The notes beneath the pieces are model-generated. The model ran no database searches. It was not told the origin of the DNA and worked only from the letters and a program-made list of their open reading frames with translations. 64,000 bases of DNA, from positions 3,162,001 to 3,226,000 of the forward strand of contig NZ_CP098325.1 in assembly GCF_023639785.1 (NCBI RefSeq). The letters are read 5' to 3'. This DNA comes from Leclercia adecarboxylata. Its GTDB lineage: Bacteria; Pseudomonadota; Gammaproteobacteria; Enterobacterales; Enterobacteriaceae. The translations under genes and the position numbers were made by a program. Positions 28,789 to 36,871 of this stretch are shown here, piece after piece; the first letter of the stretch is position 1; each line of letters opens with the position of its first letter.

Positions 28789-30187
28789 AGAAGCCGCCGG
28801 TATCGGTGATGGCAGTGATCATCACGCTCGACCCCACCGCGGGGTCGCGCCCAAGGCGGGTCATCACCATCGGGATGATCACCCCCATCAGCGCCGCCAC
28901 CAGCAGGTTCAGCACCATTGCCAGGGTCATTACCCCACCCAGGGCCATATCGCCATACAGCCACCAGGTCACACCCCCCATAATCCCGCCCCACACCAGG
29001 CCGTTGATCAGCGCCACGCCGAGTTCGCGCAGGATCAGGAAGGTAAAGTTGCCCGGCTGAATATGCTGGAGCGCCAGAGCGCGCACGATCATGGTGATAG
29101 TCTGGTTACCGGTGTTGCCGCCAATTCCCGCCACGATAGGCATCAGTGAGGCCAGCGCGACCAGTTGGGAGATGGTGTGTTCAAAGCCGTCGATCACCCG
29201 CGAGGCGATAAACGCGGTACAGAGGTTGATCGCCAGCCACGCCCAGCGGGTTTTCACCGCCTTGCTCACCGGGGCGTAGACATCTTCTTCGGCGCTGAGT
29301 CCCCCGAGGGCACGCATGTCGTTGTCGGTCTCTTTATAGACGACGTCGACGATCTCATCGATGGTCAGACGCCCCATCAGCTTACCCACCGAGTCCACCA
29401 CCCCGGCGCTGAGCAGGTTGTCACGCTCAAAGGTGCGGGCAGCCTTTTCGGCGTCATCTTCCGGGGAGAAGAGCATCGGCTGCGTTTCCATCACCTCGCT
29501 GACGCGGGTCTGGGCGCTGTTCAGCAAAATAGTCTGTAGCTCAAGCTCGCCGAGCAGGCTTTTATCCCGGGCGGTGACAAACAGCTTGTCGGTGTTCTTT
29601 GGCATTTTACCCAGACGCCGGAGATAGCGCTGGACCGCGCCGAGCGTCACGTCCGGGCGCACGGTAATTACGCTGAACTCCATGATCGCGCCGACGCGGT
29701 CCTGCTCATAGTGCATGACCTGGTGGATCCGGGCGCGGTCCTGTGGCGGCAGCGAGGCCAGCAGCCGTCCGGTCAGGTTTCGCGGCAGATGCTGCACCAT
29801 GTAAAGCTGGTCATCGATATCCAGGGTGCGAACGGCGTCAAGAATGGCGTGGTCGCTCATCTCGTCGATCAGATCGTCCCAGACGTTTTCGGAGGCCTCG
29901 AGCAGCACCTGACCACGCTCGTGATCCTCAACCAGCCGCCACAGGGCGTGGCGCTCTTCCGAGGGCAGCGCTTCAAGGGTATCGGCGAGATCGGGCGGCG
30001 GCAAATGGGCAACCAGCGCCCCTACCTCAGCAATATCGTCGGCTAAGGTCCCGACATCATATTGCTCAGCCAGGGTCAGTTTGCCCAGCAGGGTGGAGGT
30101 GAGCGCTTTGTCGGTGGTCATCAGCCAGATCAGGCGCGCACGCTCTTCATCGCGCAACCGTGCGCTATTTTTTGTTAATCCAGACAT
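28751..30187 (-). CDS. mgtE: Magnesium transporter MgtE
   Basis: The 478-residue protein starts at ATG 30187; a TTG one codon earlier is unlikely. The order is an N-terminal helical Mg-sensing domain (about 1-135), paired CBS domains (about 140-265) and five membrane helices (about 290-478). Channel-lining signatures are PIVAGIGGNTGNQT and GSSVMITAITDTGGFF. MgtE imports Mg2+ and closes when cytosolic Mg2+ fills the N and CBS domains. K-12 E. coli lacks this gene at the locus. No M-box riboswitch is evident in the 100-bp upstream stretch, which instead contains a REP unit further up. Confidence 0.92.
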   Translation of the reverse strand: MSGLTKNSARLRDEERARLIWLMTTDKALTSTLLGKLTLAEQYDVGTLADDIAEVGALVAHLPPPDLADTLEALPSEERHALWRLVEDHERGQVLLEASENVWDDLIDEMSDHAILDAVRTLDIDDQLYMVQHLPRNLTGRLLASLPPQDRARIHQVMHYEQDRVGAIMEFSVITVRPDVTLGAVQRYLRRLGKMPKNTDKLFVTARDKSLLGELELQTILLNSAQTRVSEVMETQPMLFSPEDDAEKAARTFERDNLLSAGVVDSVGKLMGRLTIDEIVDVVYKETDNDMRALGGLSAEEDVYAPVSKAVKTRWAWLAINLCTAFIASRVIDGFEHTISQLVALASLMPIVAGIGGNTGNQTITMIVRALALQHIQPGNFTFLILRELGVALINGLVWGGIMGGVTWWLYGDMALGGVMTLAMVLNLLVAALMGVIIPMVMTRLGRDPAVGSSVMITAITDTGGFFIFLGLATLFLL

Positions 30188-30296
30188 CAATTATCAATCC
30201 ATTAAATGAGTTGGCATTAAGCATAGCGTGGGGTTGTGTAAATTTTAATAAACGGATGAGAAGAGAGAATAAAAAAGCAGCAGGCGGGGAGAAAAG

Positions 30297-30328
30297 AGGC
30301 CGGGTAAGGCGAAGCCGCCCCCCGGCAC
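30297..30328. repeat. REP-like element between mgtE and yojI
   Basis: GGCCGGGTAAGGCGAAGCC and GCCCCCCGGC are the REP stem halves. It lies just after the yojI stop codon, on the side where yojI transcription ends. Confidence 0.6.
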
Positions 30329-30336
30329 AGTAACAG

Positions 30337-31980
30337 TCAGGCGGTACGGGCTACCGCATCAAGCGACGCGGCATCGCGCTCCGCGCCGGTCAGTTCCGTG
30401 AGCTGGCCGCTGCGCATCTCAAGCAGGCGGTCGGCATGGATAAAGTAGTGATCGTCATGGCTGATGGCAAAGATGGTTTTGCCCATCTGCTGCATCAGCG
30501 GCAGCAGCACCTGGTAGAACTCCCGGCGGAAATGCGGGTCCTGATCGGCAGCCCACTCATCCAGCAGAATAATGTCACGCTCTTCCGCCAGCGCCAGCAG
30601 CAGGGCCACACGCTTCTTCTGCCCTTTCGACAGCTTAAGGTTGAGGATCCTGCCATCCTGCAGCTCCAGCTTGTGCGACATTTGCAGGTGCGCCAGCCAT
30701 TTATCCACCAGCGCCGGATCGGCCTGTTTGCCTTCCGGCCCCAGCAGCTGATCGAACAGCCAGACGTCGGTAAACACCGCCGAGAAGAGCTTGCGGTAAT
30801 CCTCCGGCCTTTCGGCGCTTAGGGGTTTACCGTCCAGCAGGATCTCGCCCGACTGCGGCTGATACAGCCCGGTCAGCAGCATCGCCAGGGTTGATTTGCC
30901 GCTGCCGTTGCCGCCAATCAGGAACAGCAGCTCGCCGCGGTTAAGGGTTAAGTTCACTGGCCCCACGGAGAAGTCGTTGTCCTGATACTTGAACGTAACG
31001 TTGCGCAGCTCCAGCGTCTGCCAGTTCGGGAACGCCTGCGGGCGAGGGAATTCCGCTTTGTACGGCGCCAGCGCAAACTTGCGCAGCTTGTTAAAGGCCA
31101 CCTGGGCGCTGAGCAGGGTTGGCAGCGCGCCAACCGCCGAGAGCAGCGGCGTGCGCAGGAACAGCAGCGTCAGCGAGTAGGTGGCGGCGACGTTGGTGTC
31201 CGCCCAGCCAAGGCTGTTGGCCATCCAGAAGACCAGACCAATCGCCCCCAGCATCATGATATTTGACCAGTTAACCGCGCTCAGGTGGAAGGTATCGGCC
31301 CGCACGATGTGGTGGCGATATTCGCGGGCATCCGGAATATAGAGGTTGTTGAAGATGTGCTCGGCGCGCTCGCGGTTGAGGGTCAGCTCTTTGCGCCCTT
31401 CCAGCACCGTCTGGTAGTCGTTGTAGAGCTTGTCTTCGGTTTCGCGCAGTACCGCCATATGCCTGTAGACGCGCGACACCAGCATATAGCCGCCCCAGAT
31501 GGTGATCGCAATCCACAGGGCGGTGATCGCCAGCATTTTGGTGGAGAGCCAGGCCAGATACGCCGCCGATCCAAAGGTCAGAATGATCCCCTGCACCAGC
31601 TCCGGCAGACGCACAAAGGCAATGGTGATCGAGCGGACGTCGCTGGTTAACCCGGCCAGCAGCGAGGCGCTGCCCAGCTGCTCGACACGTTCAACCTGGG
31701 TATCCAGAATTCGCTTGATGAACTCGCTGCGCAGCCGGTAGACGAAGTGGTGACCCAGCGTCGTCAACGCCAGCTGTGAGCCCAGCGTAACGGCCATCAG
31801 CAGAACCAGCAGGCCGAGAAATTCCGGCAGCACCATCAGGGTGGTATCGACGGTTTCAATTAAACGCAGGTTGATAAAGGCGATAAGCCCAATACCCAGC
31901 GCGGCGCTGAGCAGGCTTAATGCCATCACCGCGATAAACGGCCAGCGGTATTGGCGCCAGACCAGTAACAGGAGTTCCAT
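30337..31980 (-). CDS. yojI: ABC exporter YojI (microcin J25 efflux, multidrug type)
   Basis: ATG at 31980 gives [15 protein letters not shown] and 547 residues, as in E. coli. An earlier start at 31998 adds six residues. Six membrane helices (1 to about 300) are fused to one ABC domain. Walker A is GGNGSGKS, the signature is the variant LSKGQ, and Walker B is [10 protein letters not shown], as in siderophore/peptide exporters of the cyclic-peptide type. In E. coli YojI exports microcin J25 together with TolC. It is monocistronic, upstream of alkB in the same direction but 58 bp away. Confidence 0.94.
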   Translation of the reverse strand: MELLLLVWRQYRWPFIAVMALSLLSAALGIGLIAFINLRLIETVDTTLMVLPEFLGLLVLLMAVTLGSQLALTTLGHHFVYRLRSEFIKRILDTQVERVEQLGSASLLAGLTSDVRSITIAFVRLPELVQGIILTFGSAAYLAWLSTKMLAITALWIAITIWGGYMLVSRVYRHMAVLRETEDKLYNDYQTVLEGRKELTLNRERAEHIFNNLYIPDAREYRHHIVRADTFHLSAVNWSNIMMLGAIGLVFWMANSLGWADTNVAATYSLTLLFLRTPLLSAVGALPTLLSAQVAFNKLRKFALAPYKAEFPRPQAFPNWQTLELRNVTFKYQDNDFSVGPVNLTLNRGELLFLIGGNGSGKSTLAMLLTGLYQPQSGEILLDGKPLSAERPEDYRKLFSAVFTDVWLFDQLLGPEGKQADPALVDKWLAHLQMSHKLELQDGRILNLKLSKGQKKRVALLLALAEERDIILLDEWAADQDPHFRREFYQVLLPLMQQMGKTIFAISHDDHYFIHADRLLEMRSGQLTELTGAERDAASLDAVARTA

Positions 31981-32056
31981 GCAGAGCAATCCAGACAAGA
32001 AAAAACAGCCAGCAGTGTAAACTGCTCGCCGCTTACATCAAGAATAATTCTTATTT

Positions 32057-32707
32057 TTATTCGTTGTACGCTGCCTGGCGGAAGGTCAGGTTGTAGCGAT
32101 AGTCGCCGGTAAGCGGATGTGTTCCGGGTTTAAGCGGCTGAATACCATGATAAAACAGCCTTGATGGCCCACCCCACACCACCACGTCGCCATGCTCCAG
32201 CAGGAGGCGTTTAAGGGGATCGTTGCGGCGTAATCCGCCGAACTGGAATATGGCGGGCAGGCCGAGCGATACCGAGACAATCGGCGCCCGCAGGTCCGCT
32301 TCGTCTTTATCCTGATGCAAGGAGAGCTTCGCGCCGACGCCGTAGCGGTTGATAAGACAGGCGTCCGGCCGGAACTCAGGATAACCCGCCGCGCAGGCGG
32401 CAGCATGGCACAGGTCGGCAAACGCCTCCGGCATCGGCGGCCAGGGCGCAGCGGTGAGCGGGTCGAGGGGAGAATAGAGATAGCCCCGCTGATTGGTGGT
32501 CCAGCCCAGCCCGCCGCAGTTGGTCATCGCTACCGACATGGTGTAACCCCCGGGGGTGACCATCTGGCGAAACGGCGAGACGACGGCCACCTGTTCGATT
32601 GCCTGCATTAACGCAGGCCCGCCTGCCCGGGCGAAGCGGCGCAGGATCACCGCGCCGGGGGCCAGCGGCTCCTGCCAGGGTTGTTCATCGGCAAAAAGAT
32701 CCAGCAT
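32057..32707 (-). CDS. alkB: Alpha-ketoglutarate dependent alkylated-DNA dioxygenase AlkB
   Basis: The 216-residue enzyme has the length of E. coli AlkB and oxidatively removes 1-methyladenine and 3-methylcytosine from DNA. The Fe(II) site is visible: the HxD motif in LSLHQDKDEAD and the distal His in FYHGIQPLKPG. The 2-oxoglutarate arginines are in GDYRYNLTFRQ. The ATG overlaps the ada stop by one base (TAATG on the coding strand), so it is translationally coupled to ada and under Ada control. Confidence 0.96.
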   Translation of the reverse strand: MLDLFADEQPWQEPLAPGAVILRRFARAGGPALMQAIEQVAVVSPFRQMVTPGGYTMSVAMTNCGGLGWTTNQRGYLYSPLDPLTAAPWPPMPEAFADLCHAAACAAGYPEFRPDACLINRYGVGAKLSLHQDKDEADLRAPIVSVSLGLPAIFQFGGLRRNDPLKRLLLEHGDVVVWGGPSRLFYHGIQPLKPGTHPLTGDYRYNLTFRQAAYNE

Positions 32708-33771
32708 TACACCTCCTCTTTTTTAGCTTCGCGCTTAAGCAACGCCGCTTTGCGGGCCGTGCCCCAGCGGTAGCCTGAGAGCCCGCCGTTGCTACGCACC
32801 ACGCGGTGGCAGGGAATAACGATTGCAAGCGTGTTGGCGGCACAGGCCCGGGCCACCGCACGCACCGCGCCGGGATGCCCAATGGCGTTGGCCACCTGCT
32901 GATAGCTTGCCGTCTCTCCGCCGGGGATGGCACGCAGGGCCTGCCAGACCTGGCGCTGAAAGGCGGTGCCGCGAATATCCAGCGGCAGGGCGAGGGTTAC
33001 GTCATGGTTATCCACACTGGCGATCACCTGGGCGACGCGTGCGGCGAAGGCGGCATCCGCCTGTTCACGCCGGGCGTGAGGGAAGATCGTCTCCAGCTCG
33101 GCAATCAGAGCATTGTCGTCATCGCCGGGCAAAATCGCGCAGACGCCCCGCCCGCTTTCCGCCACCAGACAACGCCCCAGCGTGCAGTCGCTCAGGGCGT
33201 AACGCACGGTGGTCTCCTCCCCGCCGCTGCGGTACTGCTTTGCGGTCATTCCCAACGTGGCATCGGCCTTGCGATAGTAGCTGCTGCTGTCCGGGAAACC
33301 CGCCGCCAGCACGGACCCGGTAATGCTCTCGCCCTGGGCCAGCGCATCGCGAAGCCTTTTCGCCCGGGCGGCCTGTTGCCAGCCTTTCGGCGTCATGCCG
33401 GTGGAGGCTTTAAACAGCCGATGAAGATGGTACGGGCTCATCGCCACCTGCTGCGCCAGCCTCTCCAGGGTCAGGGGCTGTTCCTGCTCCAGTAGACGAC
33501 AGGCTTTTTCGATGGTGGCGACGCGCTGCGCATGGGGATCCTCTTGATCCGGGCGGCAGCGTTTGCAGGGACGAAAACCTGCCTGTTCCGCCTCGTGGGC
33601 ATCGGGGTAAAAGCGGACATTTACACGCAGGGCATGGCGCGCCCGGCAGGATGGGCGGCAGAAGATACCGGTGGTCTGTACGGCAAAGACGAAGTGACCA
33701 TCGGCATGACGATCGCGGGCCAGCACCGCCAGCCAGCGTTCGTCATCATTATTCAGGTTCGGCTTTTTCAT
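32707..33771 (-). CDS. ada: Ada methyltransferase and transcriptional activator
   Basis: The 354-residue protein repairs O6-methylguanine and methylphosphotriesters and activates the adaptive response. The zinc/methyl acceptor cysteines are C38, C42, C69 and C72 (FCRPSC, PCKRC). An AraC-type helix-turn-helix region follows (about 85-180). The C-terminal methyl acceptor is in IPCHRVV. It leads the ada-alkB operon. A consensus Ada box (AAT-N6-GCAA) lies 66-78 bp upstream of the start, inside the end of apbE. Confidence 0.96.
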   Translation of the reverse strand: MKKPNLNNDDERWLAVLARDRHADGHFVFAVQTTGIFCRPSCRARHALRVNVRFYPDAHEAEQAGFRPCKRCRPDQEDPHAQRVATIEKACRLLEQEQPLTLERLAQQVAMSPYHLHRLFKASTGMTPKGWQQAARAKRLRDALAQGESITGSVLAAGFPDSSSYYRKADATLGMTAKQYRSGGEETTVRYALSDCTLGRCLVAESGRGVCAILPGDDDNALIAELETIFPHARREQADAAFAARVAQVIASVDNHDVTLALPLDIRGTAFQRQVWQALRAIPGGETASYQQVANAIGHPGAVRAVARACAANTLAIVIPCHRVVRSNGGLSGYRWGTARKAALLKREAKKEEV

Positions 33772-33836
33772 GATCGGCTCCTTCTGTAAGCATACTCATA
33801 GCCTGCCTGAGTGCCAGCCGACAAAAACCCGCAACC

Positions 33837-33849
33837 TTGCTTTTTAATT
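33837..33849 (-). promoter_or_regulatory. Ada box of the ada-alkB promoter
   Basis: On the minus strand the A-box AAT and B-box GCAA are separated by TAAAAA (6 bases), the known Ada-binding arrangement. It covers the stop codon of apbE (33844-33846). A -10-like TATGAG/TATGCT follows about 36 bases downstream. Confidence 0.75.
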
Positions 33850-34899
33850 CGCCCCGTTAACGAGGAAGCTGGCAAACTGCGGGGACATCCAGGTTTTGAA
33901 GTTCTCGCCTTCACGGGTGATCATATAGACTGCCAGCCCTTGCTGACGCACGATCTCTTTGGCTTTTTCCGCCCCCAGCACCATCAGGCCGGTATCCCAG
34001 GCATCCGCCTCCAGGGCCGTAGGGGCGATTACCGTCACCGACACCAGGTTATGGGTGATCGGACGGCCGGTCTGCGGATCGATCACATGGGATACCCGCT
34101 TGCCATCCAGCTCATAGTAGTTGCGGTAGCTGCCGGAGGTGCTGATGCCGTGGCCGTTGATATCAACAATGGCCTGTACGGCATTCTGCCGATCGGTCGG
34201 CTTCTGGATCGCCACGCGCCAGGGTTTATCACTGGCATTCATGCCCCGGCTGACCAGCGCCCCGCCCACGGAGACCAGATAGCGGGAGATCCCCTCTTCG
34301 GCCATCAGCTGCGCCAGGTGATCGGCGGCATAGCCCTCGCCCACCGTCGAAAGGTCGACAAACAGATCGGAAATGTCTTTTTGCAGATACTGTTTACCGG
34401 ACTGATTAATTACCGACAGATGCTGTAGTCCCGTTTGCGAGCGGGCATCATCAATTTGCGCCTGGTCCGGCGTTTTTACCGGCTGCTTGTTGGGGCCAAA
34501 TCCCCACAGGTTAACCAGGGGACCGACGGTGATATCCATCGCGCCGTTGGTTTTGTAGCCCACCCGCAGCGATTCGGTGACAATATCCGCCATCGCTTCG
34601 CTCACCGGCCACGGTGAGGTGCTCTTCGACTGATTGAAGCGCATCAGCGCCGAGTCGTTTTTATAGGTGGACATCAGCTGGTCATCGCCATCCAGCTGGG
34701 ACTGGATCTTGCCGCGCAGCTCTTCTGCCTGAGCAGCGGAGAGATCGATGGCGCTAACGCGCCAGAAGGTGCCCATCGTTTTCCCTTCCAGCACCGTTGC
34801 AGCGGCGGTATCGTTCTTTACCGGCACGGTGGGAGCGTCGCACGCAGACAACATAAACAGGGTCGCCAGAAAGCCGGCGCGCAAAAAAGTAATTTCCAT
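33844..34899 (-). CDS. apbE: FAD:protein FMN transferase ApbE
   Basis: The 351-residue lipoprotein has a signal ending LSAC (C20). ApbE attaches FMN covalently to threonine residues of flavoproteins such as NqrB, NqrC and RnfG, on the periplasmic side. Family features include EGKTMGTFWRV near residue 40, the DITVGPLVNLWGFG segment, GGALVSRG, STSGSYRNYYELDGKRVSHV and the metal-site region EADAWDTGLMVLG. It lies between ompC and ada as in E. coli. Its last codons overlap the Ada box of the next promoter. Confidence 0.94.
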   Translation of the reverse strand: MEITFLRAGFLATLFMLSACDAPTVPVKNDTAAATVLEGKTMGTFWRVSAIDLSAAQAEELRGKIQSQLDGDDQLMSTYKNDSALMRFNQSKSTSPWPVSEAMADIVTESLRVGYKTNGAMDITVGPLVNLWGFGPNKQPVKTPDQAQIDDARSQTGLQHLSVINQSGKQYLQKDISDLFVDLSTVGEGYAADHLAQLMAEEGISRYLVSVGGALVSRGMNASDKPWRVAIQKPTDRQNAVQAIVDINGHGISTSGSYRNYYELDGKRVSHVIDPQTGRPITHNLVSVTVIAPTALEADAWDTGLMVLGAEKAKEIVRQQGLAVYMITREGENFKTWMSPQFASFLVNGAN

Positions 34900-34974
34900 T
34901 CGTTATTATCCTCAAGCCTGAGACCGGCAAGAGTACACCAAAAAGCAGGCTTTGTAAGGGCCTGACAGCAAAAC

Positions 34975-35002
34975 CAAAAAAAGGGGCCTTTTGGCCCCTT
35001 TT
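34975..35002 (-). terminator. Terminator of ompC
   Basis: AAGGGGCC-TTTT-GGCCCCTT is an 8-bp perfect stem followed on the minus strand by a T run. Confidence 0.9.
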
Positions 35003-35019
35003 ACAATCAGACGTAAGAC

Positions 35020-36132
35020 TTAGAACTGGTAAACCAGACCCAGTGCTACGATGTCATCGGTGCTGATACCAGCACGATCGGTGAATGCGTTAGCATCCAG
35101 CAGGTTGATTTTGTAATCAACATAGGTAGACATGTTTTTGTTGAAGTAGTAAGTCGCACCAACATCAACATATTTCAGCAGATCCTGATCGCCGTTACCT
35201 TCGATGTCCTTACCTTTGGACTGCAGGTAAGCCACGGATGGACGCAGACCGAAGTCGAACTGGTACTGTGCAACCACTTCGAAGTTCTGCGCTTTGTTAG
35301 CGAAGCCGTAAACAGCGTTCGCGCCGCCGGACTGGGAGTCACCGAAACGGGTCGCGTTGTAAGTCTGGGTGTACTGCGCTGCCAGGTACAGGTTGTTCGC
35401 GTCGTATTTCAGGCCGCCGCTGTACACTTCAGCGTGGTCACCACGGCCGTAAACGCGTGGGCCATTCTGGTCTGCGGTACGTTTAGAAGAGGCTGCTGCA
35501 GCACCAACGCTGAAGCCTTCGCCCAGATCGTAGGTCAGGGAGCCGCCGAAGCCGTCACCGTTCTGTTTCAGCAGGCTACGGCCACCGAAGTTTTCGCCTT
35601 CTACGCTGCCGTTTTTACCCTGGTACTGCAGAGCAAAGTTCAGGCCGTCAACCAGACCGAAGAAGTCCTGGTTACGGTAGGTCGCAACGCCGTTACCACG
35701 GGATTGCAGGAAGTTGTCAGAACCGTAGGTGTCGCCGCCGAATTCTGGCAGGACGTCAGTCCAGGAGGTTACGTCGTAGATTACGCCGTAGTTACGACCG
35801 TAGTCGAAAGAACCTGCTTCAGCGAATTTCAGACCAGCAAAGGCCACACGGGTCCAGGACTGGTTGTCGCTTTCAGTGGTGTTACCCTGAATCTGGTATT
35901 CCCACTGGCCGTAGCCCGTTACCTGATCGTTAACCTGAGTTTCGCCTTTGAAGCCGATACGCATGTAGGTCTGGTCGCCATCAGCGCCATCGTCATCAGA
36001 GAAATAGTGCAGACCGTCTACTTTACCGTAGAGATCTAATTTGTTGCCGTCTTTGTTGTAAATTTCAGCCGCATTCGCTGCGCCTGCTACCAGCAGTGCT
36101 GGCACCAGGAGGGACAGTACTTTAACTTTCAT
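35020..36132 (-). CDS. ompC: Outer-membrane porin OmpC
   Basis: The 370-residue precursor has a 21-residue signal peptide (ends AGAANA, mature [15 protein letters not shown]). It is a 16-strand trimeric general porin ending in the outer-membrane signal VYQF. The constriction loop L3 contains [13 protein letters not shown]. Strand segments match OmpC, while surface loops such as [12 protein letters not shown] differ, as expected for a phage- and immune-exposed protein. OmpR boxes and the divergent micF RNA upstream match the E. coli arrangement, which separates it from other porin paralogues. Confidence 0.95.
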   Translation of the reverse strand: MKVKVLSLLVPALLVAGAANAAEIYNKDGNKLDLYGKVDGLHYFSDDDGADGDQTYMRIGFKGETQVNDQVTGYGQWEYQIQGNTTESDNQSWTRVAFAGLKFAEAGSFDYGRNYGVIYDVTSWTDVLPEFGGDTYGSDNFLQSRGNGVATYRNQDFFGLVDGLNFALQYQGKNGSVEGENFGGRSLLKQNGDGFGGSLTYDLGEGFSVGAAAASSKRTADQNGPRVYGRGDHAEVYSGGLKYDANNLYLAAQYTQTYNATRFGDSQSGGANAVYGFANKAQNFEVVAQYQFDFGLRPSVAYLQSKGKDIEGNGDQDLLKYVDVGATYYFNKNMSTYVDYKINLLDANAFTDRAGISTDDIVALGLVYQF

Positions 36133-36239
36133 TATTTTAACCCTCTGTTATATGTTTTTTATTACCACTGCTTACTGATTAACCCTCTTAACCAGTCGGC
36201 AAGTTCATTCTCCGCAAAAATACAGAATAATCCAACACG

Positions 36240-36300
36240 AATATGATACTAAAACTTTTAAGATGTTTCATATTGCCGTATAGATGTTTCAATTTGTAAA
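36240..36300 (-). promoter_or_regulatory. Three tandem OmpR boxes for ompC and micF
   Basis: Read on the minus strand the 20-bp units are C1 TTTACAAATTGAAACATCTA, C2 ACGGCAATATGAAACATCTT and C3 AAAAGTTTTAGTATCATATT. They match the E. coli ompC boxes, with C3 identical as far as I recall. Phospho-OmpR binding here would drive ompC and the divergent micF at high osmolarity. Confidence 0.85.
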
Positions 36301-36455
36301 TTTGAGGGAACTTTTTTGCCGCACAATAAGTTAAAAAATAAAGCACCAATAATCAAAAAATTAAAATAACAGATTAAATTCAATAACTTATACAAAAATC
36401 AATTATAGCACTGATTGCCAAAACAAAAATGGCGTCGGCTACTAAAATATCTCCC

Positions 36456-36550
36456 GCTATCATCATTAACTTTATTTATTACCGTCATTCAAATTTGAAT
36501 GTCTGTTTATCCAGAATTGAACCGAATGCAATGCATTCGGTTTTTTTTTA
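36456..36550 (+). ncRNA. micF: MicF antisense regulatory RNA
   Basis: The 5' end GCTATCATCATTAACTTTAT is identical to E. coli MicF, the segment that pairs with the ompF translation start with Hfq's help. The middle and the terminal hairpin (ACCGAATGCA/TGCATTCGGT with T run) also match in layout. It is divergent from ompC and shares its OmpR sites. Confidence 0.95.
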
Positions 36551-36871
36551 CTCATCTTTACGCAAATTTAAATAATTTGTGCTACCCGCCTGAAACTATA
36601 ACGACTATTAATTAATTCTTAGCTTGCTATTCACAGCCTCAAAAATTGCATGGTCAATTTAATTTCTTGTTTATTCGTGCTATTTTTTCGCGATATTGTG
36701 AGTTATTTGTACAATATCGGTCTAAGCGTACAGATTTAACGCGGTTCGTTTGTTTTGCGCAACGCGACGAAAAAGTCAGCACATGGCAGGGTGTGAGGCT
36801 GGAAATTCGGTTATTACGCTTTATACTGCCCTATTCGCCTGAAGCGCAGCCATAACGGGTTAAACACATCA

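Larger units (their letters stand above)
36133..36871. other. 739-bp control region between ompC and rcsD
   Basis: There is no protein gene here. From left to right it holds the ompC leader and promoter, three OmpR boxes (36240-36300), an AT-rich spacer, micF (36456-36550) and about 320 bp of AT-rich sequence leading to rcsD. A frame of 69 codons at 36646-36855 has no conserved features and is not called. Confidence 0.75.

Noticed and set aside
36646..36855. 69-codon open frame before rcsD
   Set aside because: It lies in AT-rich promoter sequence, lacks a clear ribosome binding site and its translation shows no domain or signal.
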